A stretch of DNA of 36,823 nucleotides from an uncultured Pseudomonadota bacterium (GTDB taxonomy: Bacteria > Pseudomonadota > Gammaproteobacteria > Competibacterales > Competibacteraceae): the NCBI GenBank assembly GCA_903844665.1, contig CAIMUS010000050.1, positions 1 through 36,823 on the forward strand. The letters run 5' to 3'. The translations under genes were made by a program, and so were the position numbers. The notes under the pieces are model-generated. The model searched no databases, was not told where the DNA came from, and saw nothing but the letters and a program-made list of their open reading frames with translations. This document shows, piece by piece, positions 1 through 8,670 of this stretch. How positions within the stretch are numbered: the stretch's first letter is position 1; each line of letters opens with the position of its first letter.

Positions 1-101
1 CTCCCCGACCCTCCCCCACAAGGGGGGAGGGAGTTATTGCAAAACAGCTACTTAGCGTATTCCCCCTCCCCTTGTGGGAGGGGGCTAGGGGGAGGGGGCT
101 G
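1..101. repeat. C-rich/G-rich dispersed repeat (partial)
   Basis: This stretch contains two inverted copies of a motif resembling CCCTCCCCCACAAGGGG, at about 8-33 and 61-90. The same motif pair lies inside the MITE at 26917-27112, so this is a member of the same dispersed family. The window edge cuts it, and no terminal inverted repeats are visible here. Confidence 0.7.
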
Positions 102-218
102 AACGCTTACGTGGCGGCGGTATCGAACCGCCGCAACAGCGCGCTATTCATCCCCGCCCTGAAGGACGGGGCTTTTCGCGCAATTTTGGTAACGCGACTC
201 GTACCGTTGGCGGCAAGC

Positions 219-878
219 ATGAATATTCCCAGCCATTTACTGCCTTCCGATTGGCTTTTTTTCGCCGATGTGGTGGGCGCCGTGGTGCTCTGGCAGGCCA
301 TCCGTTATGCGCCCTGGCGACAGTTACGGGCCGCCGGGTTGCAGCAACTGTTTTCAGGGTCGGTGGTGGCGCTGCTGTTGCTGTGGAGTTTGGGCGCCGG
401 CTTGAAGCCGGGCCTGGGTTTTCACTTCCTGGGAGTGACGGTATTCACCCTGATGTTCGGCTGGTCGATGGGAGTGCTCGGCGTCGGTCTGGCGACGTTG
501 GGACTGGCGCTCAAGGGAGGAGGGCTGGAGGCGGTGGCGCTGAACGCCCTGCTGTTCGGCGCATTGCCGGTGTCGGTGAGCTATCTCGTTTACCAGTGGG
601 TGGATCGCCATTTGCCCCATCATATCTTCATCTATATCTATTTATGCGCTTTTCTGGGCGCCATGCTGGCCGCCGGTTGCGCGGTCCTCGCCATGGTGGG
701 GCTGCTGGTCGCCAATAATGTCTATTCCTTCGATGAGATGGTGCAGTCTTATTTGCCGTTTCTGCCTTTGTTCTTATTTCCGGAGGGCGTCTTGAACGGC
801 ATGTTGATCACGGTCTTCATCGGTATACGGCCGCACTGGTTGAAGACTTTCGATGATGAGTCTTATTTTAATCGCTGA
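219..878 (+). CDS. ECF-type/CbiM-like integral membrane permease (COG3235-like)
   Basis: A 219-residue, strongly hydrophobic protein with about six membrane segments spread over its whole length, probably in the inner membrane. It resembles proteins annotated as energy-coupling factor ABC transporter permeases (predicted membrane protein COG3235), but no ATPase or substrate-binding partner is adjacent, so the substrate is unknown. The frame is open back to a TTG at 72, but that extension would be translated from the C/G-rich repeat. The ATG at 219, reading MNIPSHLLPSDW, is the natural start. It ends 15 bases before creA and may be co-transcribed with it. Confidence 0.7.
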   Translation: MNIPSHLLPSDWLFFADVVGAVVLWQAIRYAPWRQLRAAGLQQLFSGSVVALLLLWSLGAGLKPGLGFHFLGVTVFTLMFGWSMGVLGVGLATLGLALKGGGLEAVALNALLFGALPVSVSYLVYQWVDRHLPHHIFIYIYLCAFLGAMLAAGCAVLAMVGLLVANNVYSFDEMVQSYLPFLPLFLFPEGVLNGMLITVFIGIRPHWLKTFDDESYFNR

Positions 879-893
879 CGGGGGGAGTCACCC

Positions 894-1370
894 ATGCGAC
901 GTTCTCAGAGTTTTCTTGTATCCAGTCTGTTGCTCGGCGCGCTGGCCGGCGGCAGCCACGCCGAGGAAATCGGCAGTGTCGATACCGTGTTCAAATTCCT
1001 GGGTCCGAATCACAAGATTGTGATCGACGCCTTCGACGACCCCAAGGTCGCGGGCGTGACCTGCTATCTCAGTCGTTCCGAAACCGGCGGGATCAAGGGG
1101 GGACTGGGGCTGGCCGAGGATACTTCGGATGCGTCCATCGCCTGCCGGCAGGTGGGGCCGATTAATATAAAAGAGTCCTTCAAGGAAGGGGAGGAAGTGT
1201 TCAGTGAGCGCCGCTCTATTTTGTTCAAGCGCCTGCATGTGGTCAGGTTTTCCGACAAGACGCGCAATGTGCTGGTCTATCTGGCCTATAGCGACAAGAT
1301 CGTGGAAGGCTCGCCCAAGAATTCGATTTCGGCGGTGCCGATCATGCCCTGGCCGGGGGCGGCGAAATAA
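894..1370 (+). CDS. creA: CreA family periplasmic protein
   Basis: A 158-residue protein with an N-terminal signal peptide (roughly residues 1-23, ending in a GGSHAEE-type cleavage region) followed by a CreA domain. Recognisable CreA blocks are [12 protein letters not shown], the [13 protein letters not shown] segment and the C-terminal [10 protein letters not shown] end. Length matches the family. CreA proteins are exported and of unknown function; in E. coli creA is linked by name to the creBCD operon, but no creBCD genes are here. A clear GGGGGAG ribosome binding site lies at 880-886, 8 bases before the ATG. Confidence 0.9.
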   Translation: MRRSQSFLVSSLLLGALAGGSHAEEIGSVDTVFKFLGPNHKIVIDAFDDPKVAGVTCYLSRSETGGIKGGLGLAEDTSDASIACRQVGPINIKESFKEGEEVFSERRSILFKRLHVVRFSDKTRNVLVYLAYSDKIVEGSPKNSISAVPIMPWPGAAK

Positions 1371-1392
1371 CTGGTGGAGTGATGTCGAGCAT

Positions 1393-1743
1393 TCAAAAAG
1401 CATGGGCCAATTCCCGCTGCCGATAGATGGCCCTTAGCTGCTCCGGCAGCAGTTCAGCAGGATAGGCGCCGGTGCGCAGCTTTCCCAAATGCCACCACCA
1501 GTAATGCAACGGTTGGGTGGCATCGTCTTTTAACAAGACTGGGTTGATGTAGGGATTGTCCTGTACCGAAGCGATAACCAATTCATCCAAATCGGCCAAG
1601 GACTGTTGCTCTTGTGGTGTAAGGGACATGTCCGCCAGCGACTGTCGGGCCGATCGCAACCCAAGTCCCTCTCCATCCATCGCTAACTGAAACTCGGCGT
1701 ATTCCCGGTAACGGTTCAGAGGATCAAGTCGTTTAGTCGCCAT
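1393..1743 (-). CDS. Conserved hypothetical soluble protein
   Basis: A 116-residue protein beginning MATKRLDPLNRYREYAEF. It has a Gln/Leu-rich helical middle, a Trp cluster (HYWWWHLG) near residue 80 and a basic C-terminus. No signal peptide, membrane segment or known motif was recognised. The start at 1743 is chosen because GGGAG sits 8-12 bases upstream on the minus strand; a longer frame to 1776 lacks such a site. It is convergent with creA and lies just downstream of the TauE-like gene, 45 bases away in the same direction. I do not recognise the family. Confidence 0.6.
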   Translation of the reverse strand: MATKRLDPLNRYREYAEFQLAMDGEGLGLRSARQSLADMSLTPQEQQSLADLDELVIASVQDNPYINPVLLKDDATQPLHYWWWHLGKLRTGAYPAELLPEQLRAIYRQRELAHAF

Positions 1744-1788
1744 AAAGCATCTCCCAGATTCTAAGTTACGCTTCACCCAGTATAATTG

Positions 1789-2478
1789 TCACCGCAGCAC
1801 CAACCAGATTTGATAGAGGCCGAAGGCGATCACCAGGATGCCGGCACTGCTTCTTACCCATGGTTTACGCACCAGCTTGGACAGAGCGGCGGCGAAGGCG
1901 CCCATGGCCAGCAGTGTCGGCAGGGTGCCCAGGCCGAAACTTAGCATCAGCAATCCGCCCTGGAGGGCGCTGCCGGCGCTGATCGCCCAGATCAGTACGC
2001 TGTAGACCAGCCCGCAGGGCAGCCAGCCCCATACCAGTCCCATGCCCAGCGCCTGAACGGGCGTACGCACCGGCAGCAAGCGCCGTCCCAGCGGCTCGAT
2101 CCGCCGCCATAGCATCCCACCGGCCTGTTCCACCCGCAGCAACAGTCCCTGCCACCAGCCGGCCAGGTAGAGACCCAGCAGAATCAGGAACAGACCGGCG
2201 ATGAACTGCAAAATCTGCTGGCCGTGATGGACCGCGGTCAGATTCGCCGCCCAAGCGCCGACGCCGCCGGCTAGGATTCCCGCCAGGGTGTAACTGGTGA
2301 TACGGCCGGCGTTGTAAGCCAGGAGATAGGGTAGCATGGCCGGGAAGTGCGCGCGGGTGGCGGGTGGCAGACCCAGCGTCAGCGCGCCGACGATGCCGCC
2401 GCACATCCCCACACAATGAACGCCGCCCAGCAGGGCGACCAGGAAGGCGGCTAGATAGCTGGTTTCAGTGGCAAGCAT
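1789..2478 (-). CDS. Sulfite exporter TauE/SafE family membrane protein (COG2836-like)
   Basis: A 229-residue polytopic membrane protein with about six hydrophobic segments. The first segment carries GGVHCVGMCGG, a Cys-containing motif typical of the COG2836 branch (often found near cytochrome cbb3 assembly genes and sometimes called a heavy-metal transport or DsbD-like protein), and a later segment carries GWLPCGLVYS. The paired Cys in transmembrane segments suggest a metal or thiol-redox role; this is inference from the family. The ATG at 2478 gives a protein beginning MLATETSYLAAFLVALLGG. Its start overlaps the end of the HicB-like gene by 14 bases. A longer frame to 2613 is out-of-frame sequence of that upstream gene. 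Confidence 0.82.
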   Translation of the reverse strand: MLATETSYLAAFLVALLGGVHCVGMCGGIVGALTLGLPPATRAHFPAMLPYLLAYNAGRITSYTLAGILAGGVGAWAANLTAVHHGQQILQFIAGLFLILLGLYLAGWWQGLLLRVEQAGGMLWRRIEPLGRRLLPVRTPVQALGMGLVWGWLPCGLVYSVLIWAISAGSALQGGLLMLSFGLGTLPTLLAMGAFAAALSKLVRKPWVRSSAGILVIAFGLYQIWLVLR

Positions 2479-2656
2479 GTTTCTGTCCCTGCCGTTCGTG
2501 CTGGGCTTCCAGGAGTTTTCTCGCCACATCGCGAGCGATTTCCAGGGTTTCGCTAATGGTACGTCCCTGAGCGACCAAGCCTGGAATATCTTCGGAGGTG
2601 GCCAGATAGACACCCTCGGGCAATTTCTCGATATGCAGATTAACGATATGTTCCAT
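2465..2656 (-). CDS. HicB-like (DUF1902-type) antitoxin, orphan
   Basis: A 63-residue protein of the HicB/DUF1902 partial RNase-H-like fold: a beta-hairpin (IVNLHIEKLPEGVYLATSEDIPGL) followed by GRTISETLEIARDVARKLLEA. HicB proteins neutralise the HicA mRNA interferase, but no HicA-like gene is present on either side, so this is an orphan or a stand-alone member. It lacks the C-terminal ribbon-helix-helix or HTH DNA-binding domain of longer HicB proteins. Its 3' end overlaps the start of the TauE-like gene, implying translational coupling. Its upstream side borders a dispersed palindrome at 2696. Confidence 0.75.
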   Translation of the reverse strand: MEHIVNLHIEKLPEGVYLATSEDIPGLVAQGRTISETLEIARDVARKLLEAQHERQGQKHACH

Positions 2657-2695
2657 AAGTCGATTCTCTATGGTAGCGTGTGATTAAGCGTGTAG

Positions 2696-2766
2696 GGGTG
2701 GGTTAGGCGCTGGCAGCGCCGTAACCCACCGTTGATGGTGCGTTACGCTGTGCTAACGCACCCCAC
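2696..2766. repeat. Dispersed palindromic repeat, GGGTTAGGCGCTGGCAGCGCC family (copy 1)
   Basis: GGTGGGTTAGGCGCTGGCAG and its partner GCGCCGTAACCCACC form a hairpin, followed by a second arm with GGTGCGTTACGC and GCTAACGCACC. Two further copies are at 3079-3116 and 3797-3856, so the short TA-rich interval contains three copies within 1.2 kb. Confidence 0.8.
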
Positions 2767-2841
2767 TACTTTACATCTCTGTAGGTTGGCACGCGGGTGA
2801 ATGGTATTATTTTGATCTTAATTCTGGTTTGGAGAAGTGGT

Positions 2842-3093
2842 ATGGAAAAGGTCAGGCTTTCATCGAAAGGTCAGGTTATCCTGCCGAAGTCGGTTCGCAA
2901 TGCGCACGGCTGGCAGCCGGGGATGGAGTTCATCATCGAGGAAGTTGCAGAGGGCGTATTGCTGAAACCGTTCAAACCGTTTGAACCAACCCGGCTTGAA
3001 GATGTTATCGGCTGCGCGGGCTATAAAGGGCCGGCCAAGACCCTTGAGGAAATGGAACAGGCCATCGAACGGGGAGTGCGTAGGGTGGGTTAG
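2842..3093 (+). CDS. AbrB/MazE/SpoVT-type antitoxin, orphan
   Basis: An 83-residue swapped-hairpin AbrB-fold protein; the signature VRLSSKGQVILPKSVRNAHGW and GMEFIIEEVAEGVLLKP occupies residues 4-43, followed by a C-terminal toxin-binding tail (TRLEDVIGCAGYKGPAKTLEEMEQAI). It would bind its own promoter and neutralise a PIN-domain VapC-like toxin. No toxin gene follows: the last codons (ERGVRRVG) run into the dispersed repeat at 3079, and the next gene is on the other strand. The start ATG at 2842 has GGAG 8 bases upstream. The partner was probably lost by recombination at the repeat. Confidence 0.8.
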   Translation: MEKVRLSSKGQVILPKSVRNAHGWQPGMEFIIEEVAEGVLLKPFKPFEPTRLEDVIGCAGYKGPAKTLEEMEQAIERGVRRVG

Positions 3094-3116
3094 GCGCTGG
3101 CAGCGCTGTAACCCCC
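3079..3116. repeat. Dispersed palindromic repeat (copy 2)
   Basis: GTAGGGTGGGTTAGGCGCTGG followed by CAGCGCTGTAACCC repeats the first arm of the element at 2696. It overlaps the last codons and stop of the AbrB-type gene. Confidence 0.75.
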
Positions 3117-3135
3117 ATAGCAATTGAAATGAATC

Positions 3136-3480
3136 TCAAGGATATTCATTCTTGATGATTTGCCTGATGTCTTTTTCCAATATCGGTACTTTATTGCAGA
3201 CCGCATCCCAAACAACATCATAATCGACGCCAAAATAAGCATGAATCAATCTATCACGCATACCTGCTATTGCTCGCCATTCAATATGCGGATAACGTTG
3301 CCGTATTGAATCAGGGATTTGCTTTGCTGCTTCGCCGATTACTTCAATACTGCGTACAAAGGCACGCTTAAGAGTCTCGTCATGTAAGAATGTATCCTTG
3401 TCAATGCCCTTGACGCTTTTACCGATATACATTGCTTCTTCAAGAATATGGTAAAGGTACTCACGCGCTGTTGGAGCCAT
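3136..3480 (-). CDS. HepT-like HEPN ribonuclease toxin (DUF86)
   Basis: A 114-residue all-helical HEPN protein of the HepT family. The catalytic motif Rx4HxY is present as RDRLIHAY near residue 77. HepT is an RNase toxin that its MNT nucleotidyltransferase partner neutralises by adenylylation of the motif tyrosine. The start ATG at 3480 lies inside the 3' end of the mntA-like gene (20-base overlap), so the two are translated together. The upstream frame to 3510 is unlikely because it would overlap more. It sits directly downstream of its antitoxin and about 100 bases from two dispersed repeats. Confidence 0.9.
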   Translation of the reverse strand: MAPTAREYLYHILEEAMYIGKSVKGIDKDTFLHDETLKRAFVRSIEVIGEAAKQIPDSIRQRYPHIEWRAIAGMRDRLIHAYFGVDYDVVWDAVCNKVPILEKDIRQIIKNEYP

Positions 3481-3772
3481 ATTCAACCTCACGCAAAATA
3501 TTCGGCCCAATATAGGGACTTAACGATTCCGGCGTGACCAGATCGACACGCCTGCCTAATATTTCCTCCAGGAAGAAAGCAAGGTGCATGAAGTTATCGA
3601 AGGTTTTTTTACCTGTCTCGAATTCAACAAGAATATCTATGTCGCTCTGGGGTTTTTGCCGCCCTTGCACAAAAGAGCCAAACAAGCCATAGCGTTTAAC
3701 TCCAAAGCTTTGCAGATGGGGTTGATGTTTACGGAGAAGCGTAAACACCTGTTCTTTCGTTTGTACCATCAT
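3461..3772 (-). CDS. MntA-like minimal nucleotidyltransferase antitoxin
   Basis: A 103-residue MNT protein with the Pol-beta-type motif GSX10DXD, seen as [20 protein letters not shown] at residues 31-50, and a later conserved acidic position in GRRVDLVTP. These residues coordinate Mg-ATP for AMP transfer onto HepT. It begins with two consecutive ATG codons at 3772 and 3769, preceded by GAGGTGA. The gene pair forms a complete HEPN/MNT toxin-antitoxin module beside the restriction operon; such modules also act in phage defence. Confidence 0.9.
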   Translation of the reverse strand: MMVQTKEQVFTLLRKHQPHLQSFGVKRYGLFGSFVQGRQKPQSDIDILVEFETGKKTFDNFMHLAFFLEEILGRRVDLVTPESLSPYIGPNILREVEYGSNSA

Positions 3773-3796
3773 TCCGTCACCTCATCATAGATAGCC

Positions 3797-3856
3797 CGTA
3801 GGGCGGGTTAGGCGCTGGCAGCGCCGTAACCGTTACGCTACGTTAACGCACTCTAC
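3797..3856. repeat. Dispersed palindromic repeat (copy 3)
   Basis: GTAGGGCGGGTTAGGCGCTGG / CAGCGCCGTAACC followed by GTTACGCTACGTTAACGCAC. It lies between the HEPN/MNT pair and the end of the restriction operon and could also act as a hairpin at the operon's 3' end. Confidence 0.75.
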
Positions 3857-3870
3857 TAATCGGTATATCC

Positions 3871-4863
3871 CTATGCCAAGAACACTTGTCTGAAGCTGTC
3901 GTAGTACTGACCGGCAACTCGGGCACTCATCGCTGCCATGGCGCCGAGTTCGACAGTAAAGCGGACGTCGCTGACCTCATTTGGTACAGGGCCGCGAATG
4001 GCTGGAATCGTGGCAAGATCGTAAAAAACCACGCTTGCCCGGGCAAGATGCTCATCAAACCGATGAGCGAGCACTTGCGGTAGTGTTGCCCCAAGCGATC
4101 CTGCCACCACACTGTGCAGCTTAACTACTAAATCCGGTCGTGCTGTTAGGTGCTTTTCAATACGGAGAATGAGTTCATCGAGAGCAAGCCCGCCGCCAGA
4201 TCGCTCCACGAATACCGATCCCAGAATACCCTCGGTTCCCTCTGGTGGGATGCATTGCTCCATCGAAAATTGGTGCCGACGTTGGCGGAGAGAACTTGTC
4301 TTGACCTCCAGGCGAAGCCTATTAAGGGCGAAGTCGAAATGCTCGAATTGATCCGCTCGCCAAGCCTCCATAAGCCGGATAGGGTTTGTTGCCAGATCGA
4401 TGACAATAAGCTCGCCGAAAAGACCCTGCGGACCCTTGATCGAAGGGTGAGAAAGGCGTTGGAAGAGCGATGCAAGAGCATCAATCGCAGCGACGATTTG
4501 GTCTGTACTGGCCTGTAGTTCTAATTGCTCAAAAATGCGTGCCGCGACAATAAGAAAGTATCGACGCAGTTCTCGATCTTCGGCAAGGCATTCAATGACC
4601 GTTGCTAGTACGTCTTGGCTTTTGTTGTTAAGGGAAAACCGGCATCTGACATTAAAGGTAACACGCAGATGCTGGAGCAGAATTGGGGCATGAACCCGTT
4701 TATCTGGGACCATTTCGATGAGGATCGCTGGGCGATCATCGAGCGTCCGCCCAATTAGCTGATCGGGGCGGCCCGGAAATGGTGCTATGCTGAAGACGCG
4801 CTCATTATCGGCGCTATGCGGCGGTAACGGGAGTGTATTGTACAAATGCTCGAGGTCTATCAC
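3871..4863 (-). CDS. PD-(D/E)XK nuclease of the DUF4420 family (restriction subunit)
   Basis: A 330-residue protein of the DUF4420 'PD-(D/E)XK motif' family. The catalytic core is visible as GLFGEL (E151), FDFAL (D177) and LEVKTSS (E186, K188), giving an E-x(n)-D-x(n)-ExK layout. The N-terminal 140 residues are mixed beta strands and helices with no other motif. It is the last gene of a four-gene operon: its GTG start at 4863 overlaps the TGA stop of the Z1 gene (GTGA), so translation is coupled. Members of this family occur beside Z1 and MORC-like ATPases and are predicted to cut DNA in those restriction systems. Activity is inferred, not shown. Confidence 0.88.
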   Translation of the reverse strand: MIDLEHLYNTLPLPPHSADNERVFSIAPFPGRPDQLIGRTLDDRPAILIEMVPDKRVHAPILLQHLRVTFNVRCRFSLNNKSQDVLATVIECLAEDRELRRYFLIVAARIFEQLELQASTDQIVAAIDALASLFQRLSHPSIKGPQGLFGELIVIDLATNPIRLMEAWRADQFEHFDFALNRLRLEVKTSSLRQRRHQFSMEQCIPPEGTEGILGSVFVERSGGGLALDELILRIEKHLTARPDLVVKLHSVVAGSLGATLPQVLAHRFDEHLARASVVFYDLATIPAIRGPVPNEVSDVRFTVELGAMAAMSARVAGQYYDSFRQVFLA

Positions 4864-7109
4864 ACGTCATTGTCCTGTACGATCCAGCCGGCAGCAAGTC
4901 GAGATGGAACCCACACGGCCACGACCGGAACCTGGGTCGCGAGTTCGGCGTTGTCTACGTCCGTGAGCCTCAATAGGTGAATTTGGATCGTGACCCGGTT
5001 CGGAGCATGAAGTTCACGGTCGCCTGGGTAAATCGATCCACGTCGTACTCGCTCGACCGGATAGGCACCTTGGAAGAGGTTTGTGATCCGACCTTCGCGC
5101 TTCAGGCCACGCTGTCTCTCTTCGCCAGGGCTCATCCGATAGACGTGGCATAATTCGTTCAGATCACGATCTAAGGCGCGTCGTAACTGGAGCATGAGAC
5201 CTGTGAACCGCTGTGCATCGGTCGAAGCAGGGATCTTCAAGGGGATCAGAAGATCCTGAAGAATCGTCTCGAGCCGGATGTCTTGTGCGAGGAGATGCCG
5301 CTGTGCGTCTGTACGGTCTGGATGTCCGTCATCAGGCAACATCTCCAGTCCGTTGAGGAAGTTGCTTACGAGCCAGCGGTTCGCTTCGAGAATATCGGGA
5401 GTTGCGAGCGGATAGGCTGGCGCCAGCCACTCGTTCGATAGCAGTCCTTGCATGTAGTCGAGACGAAGCACATTATGCCGTGTCGGGCGGAGCGACGGCG
5501 ACATGATAAACGCTCGCTTCCATTCGCTCAGAGGACGACCCGGCTGCCGGTATTCTTGAAGCTGGCTACGGATATCCTCCTCGTGTTCGACGTAGTTGTG
5601 AAAGGCATCGATTACATCCGACGGAAGGTAGATCCGGCAATATCCAAGGTACGAGCTTTTGTATCCAAAGAAGCGCCCGCGTTGCTGTAAAGTGTCGGCA
5701 TTGCGAACACCAACGCCTCGGGGCATGTACGTAACCGTTAAGCCCTCAACGGTAAATCCACGATCAACGGCCTGTCCCGCAACAAGGATCCAACTGTAGG
5801 TATCGCTCCATGGCACAAACGGAGTTTTGCCTCCTCTAGCATTCACTTCGAGCACGCGCGTCAATCGGATTGCGCGAGGTAAGACCCCTGAAATTTCGGT
5901 GAAGGAAGGTAATTCTGGTTCAGTGACATGGAGGTCGTTGTAAGCGCTTTGGAATTCTTCCAAGAGTTCGACGGCAGCCGGTGTGTCGGGACGACTGAGA
6001 ATGCTATCCCAATGAGCCTTAACCCGAGACACCCAGCCTGTGTAGGCTGAATGCCGCTCGGTCCGGTGTGAGGGATGGATCAGCATTGAACGGTTACCGC
6101 GTGGATTAGACCGTACATAGTTGGCGGCCACGCCGATCATGAATATGCGTAGAGCCTCAAGCAGTGATGACGGTGGGTCGTCCACTACCTCCGGATCGAC
6201 TGCAAGTTCCTCTTCTGGGATCTCACGCACATAGGTATCCCGTCGCTCAATGAAGAACTCACGTCCGCCCACGTATCCAGATCCGGGCTCCAAGACCTCC
6301 ACGAACTTAGGTGACAAGGTATCGATCAGGCTAATCAAAAGAGGTGCCTGCGGCGTTGCTGTGTATTGTAGGAAGGTATGATGAGGAATGCATTGGCGAA
6401 TTTCGCCAATGCATCGATACGTGGTACTCTCGTCGGCTTGGCGCACTTTCGTATTCATGCTCGCCTGATCGGCCTCGTCATCAATGATGAGAACTGGAGA
6501 CCGTCTGAGATCAACGCCCTGTAGCAAATCGCGTAAATTCGCAAGATGCGTATGATTCTTCATGACAGTAATCAGAGCCGTTAGCTTCTGGTCCATTGGT
6601 GTGGCATCATCATGCCAGTCGCGGAGGATGTCTTGTAAGGTTCGGAGGTCGCGATCTGGGCGAGGGTTGGAGAGCATGGTCCATTTGCGATCCCGAGAGG
6701 TGTCGAGTCTGAGATCCTGGCGAATACGTCTTGTCGACTGATCAAACAATGAGGTGGAGATCCCTGTCATCACAATAACCATTTGGAACCGATTGTCTCG
6801 GGCTAGCGCGGTCACGGTGGTAAACGAGAGCGTCTTGCCACTTTGCACGTAGCCGATCACTAAACCTGTCTCAGTTTGAACTGGGGCGTCCGGCCCGATA
6901 CAGCGCGCTAAGATAGACGCCGAGGCATCTATAATACGCCTCATTATGATTGGGTCTTCGCGACCGCGGAACACATGTTCCAAAAGTTCGTGTGTTTCTG
7001 TCCCTTCGATAGGCTGCCAAATTGCGCCTGCACTATATGCGGGGGCTTGAAGGATAGCGGTGCCTGTCTGCGGCGCAGTTGGCTGTGAAGAATAATGATC
7101 TGGGGTCAT
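4860..7109 (-). CDS. Z1 domain-containing helicase-like ATPase
   Basis: A 749-residue superfamily-II-like ATPase with the Z1 domain. Visible motifs are the Z1 Walker A variant GYVQSGKT (86-93), Walker B DDEAD (210-214), the TATPQA motif III (250-255), GQAVDRGFT (445-453) and the arginine-finger motif QQRGRFFGYK (475-484). Z1 proteins are predicted to translocate on or remodel DNA in MORC/MutL-linked restriction-modification systems. The ATG at 7109 overlaps the stop of the upstream ATPase gene as ATGA, and its own stop overlaps the nuclease start, so all three downstream genes form one translation-coupled unit. Length and motif order are complete; no damage is seen. Confidence 0.92.
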   Translation of the reverse strand: MTPDHYSSQPTAPQTGTAILQAPAYSAGAIWQPIEGTETHELLEHVFRGREDPIIMRRIIDASASILARCIGPDAPVQTETGLVIGYVQSGKTLSFTTVTALARDNRFQMVIVMTGISTSLFDQSTRRIRQDLRLDTSRDRKWTMLSNPRPDRDLRTLQDILRDWHDDATPMDQKLTALITVMKNHTHLANLRDLLQGVDLRRSPVLIIDDEADQASMNTKVRQADESTTYRCIGEIRQCIPHHTFLQYTATPQAPLLISLIDTLSPKFVEVLEPGSGYVGGREFFIERRDTYVREIPEEELAVDPEVVDDPPSSLLEALRIFMIGVAANYVRSNPRGNRSMLIHPSHRTERHSAYTGWVSRVKAHWDSILSRPDTPAAVELLEEFQSAYNDLHVTEPELPSFTEISGVLPRAIRLTRVLEVNARGGKTPFVPWSDTYSWILVAGQAVDRGFTVEGLTVTYMPRGVGVRNADTLQQRGRFFGYKSSYLGYCRIYLPSDVIDAFHNYVEHEEDIRSQLQEYRQPGRPLSEWKRAFIMSPSLRPTRHNVLRLDYMQGLLSNEWLAPAYPLATPDILEANRWLVSNFLNGLEMLPDDGHPDRTDAQRHLLAQDIRLETILQDLLIPLKIPASTDAQRFTGLMLQLRRALDRDLNELCHVYRMSPGEERQRGLKREGRITNLFQGAYPVERVRRGSIYPGDRELHAPNRVTIQIHLLRLTDVDNAELATQVPVVAVWVPSRLAAGWIVQDNDV

Positions 7110-8647
7110 GGTTGTGAAAGAGCCTCAGCAATGATGTCATTAACATTTTGTAGAAACACGCTAGAGCCTTTATACCCGACCTCTCGGGTGACAACCTCAG
7201 CAACCCCAAGGGCCGCAGCAAGGCGTAGCAGCGCGTCGGTATCCTCAGTATCCGTGCCGGCGAATCGCACCATAAATGGGTGCGCCATTGAGACCCGAAG
7301 ACCTAAACGTCGCGGCTCTTCATGAATGCCAGCAGATGGTTTATCGCTGATCTGCATCCAGTCAGCAGCCTCATCGTTAGTAAGTTCAATGGTAATTTGC
7401 CATGCCTCGCCTCGGAAATGAACATTGATTATCCGAGAGGCAAGTTGGGTTTGTGGCTCCGGAAGTATCTGCGGTGGAGACATTGGCAAAGGCAGCCTTG
7501 CTTCAATCCCAGCAAAAGCATTTTCCAAACCTGCCTTTAGTGCATCAGCAGTACTCGAGACGGCTTCGGTGGCCGCCCGTGTCAACTGGCCCCGCGATGA
7601 ACGGGCACGATAGCCTTCTGCCTGCTTCAAGAGCGGCATGTCATCCGAGTCAAGATGCTCCTTTAGCAAGTCTAGGAATGGTTGTTCGTTATCATCCCAA
7701 CGGAACCCATCCTTTGTATGAGAGACCTTAAAACCTTCCAGATGAAGCTCTCCGAACAAGCGTTGATATCTATAGCTGTTGGCGTTGCCAAAGATGATAT
7801 CCGGTCGGTAACCCTCGTCGCCGCTGCCTTGAATAAGCCGACCGCGCCGGAAAAGGGCAAAGCCAGCGCGTGATGTACTACCGACCGCTCGAATTGCTGC
7901 AAACCCGTGAACATTGAGATCGTTACCAAAGTCGAAACTAATGTCTTTACGCCATGATCGGAGTTGTCCATCTGGCTCTCGGTAATAAGGTGCCATAAGA
8001 ACTGCCGGATCTTCATACTGTAACAACCGGCCATCAAAAAAAAGGTCAAGTGCTCCGCCACGAATAAAGACGCGGTAGATATCCGTGAGATGCTCTCTGA
8101 TTTTGCTAAGTGTACGTCCCATAGGCCGCCGATGCAGATCCTCTAAGATAATTTCTGTGTAATGTTCCTCAATTCGTGCCAGTCGTTCTTCAATTGCGAG
8201 TTCGCTGATATCATCATTTACAATCTGATTAATGTCGAATTTGATGGTGCGTTGAATAGCTTCATTCAATGCCTTTGTTCGTACTTGCCAACGAGATGCA
8301 AACCAACAGGCAGCACTTTTCATGCCCATCCCAAACTCGGATAAGCCATTTTGGTATGGTGGTACAGCGGCAGGTCGAAAAGCACGAGCGTAATCACTCG
8401 CGGCAATTCCTGCGGCGTTGTCACGAATAACCAATCGGGGTATCGGCGAATCGTGAAGTTCAATAGTAACTTTGAGTTTCACTCGGGAGCCGTGAAGAAC
8501 AGCTAGTGCCTCTCGGTGCATGGAGAAACTCTGGAGCGAGTTATCGACAAATTCTGCTAAGGCAAACCACGGCTTATAGTTCAGATGGCGTAAAACACTT
8601 AGAACACTGACCCCAGGTCTAATATTGACGGTCCTGATGGTTATCAT
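7106..8647 (-). CDS. MORC/MutL-like GHKL ATPase of a restriction-modification system
   Basis: A 513-residue ATP-binding protein with a GHKL (HATPase_c) domain at the N-terminus: N-box ALAEFVDNSLQS (E32, N36), G1 box IRDNAAGI (76-81) and G2 box EFGMGMKSAA (104-113). An S5-like middle domain carries a conserved Lys-containing stretch, SHTKDGFRW, near residues 315-325, and a variable C-terminus follows. Prokaryotic MORC-like ATPases are thought to act as ATP-gated clamps that couple modification sensing to nuclease action. It begins 23 bases after the methyltransferase stop. The final four bases overlap the Z1 gene. Confidence 0.88.
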   Translation of the reverse strand: MITIRTVNIRPGVSVLSVLRHLNYKPWFALAEFVDNSLQSFSMHREALAVLHGSRVKLKVTIELHDSPIPRLVIRDNAAGIAASDYARAFRPAAVPPYQNGLSEFGMGMKSAACWFASRWQVRTKALNEAIQRTIKFDINQIVNDDISELAIEERLARIEEHYTEIILEDLHRRPMGRTLSKIREHLTDIYRVFIRGGALDLFFDGRLLQYEDPAVLMAPYYREPDGQLRSWRKDISFDFGNDLNVHGFAAIRAVGSTSRAGFALFRRGRLIQGSGDEGYRPDIIFGNANSYRYQRLFGELHLEGFKVSHTKDGFRWDDNEQPFLDLLKEHLDSDDMPLLKQAEGYRARSSRGQLTRAATEAVSSTADALKAGLENAFAGIEARLPLPMSPPQILPEPQTQLASRIINVHFRGEAWQITIELTNDEAADWMQISDKPSAGIHEEPRRLGLRVSMAHPFMVRFAGTDTEDTDALLRLAAALGVAEVVTREVGYKGSSVFLQNVNDIIAEALSQP

Positions 8648-8670
8648 GCTAATTCCAACCTATCACGCTC

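Noticed and set aside
8648-8670. A Vsr or controller gene between the methylase and the MORC-like ATPase
   Set aside because: The gap is only 23 bases and holds nothing but a spacer and ribosome-site region.
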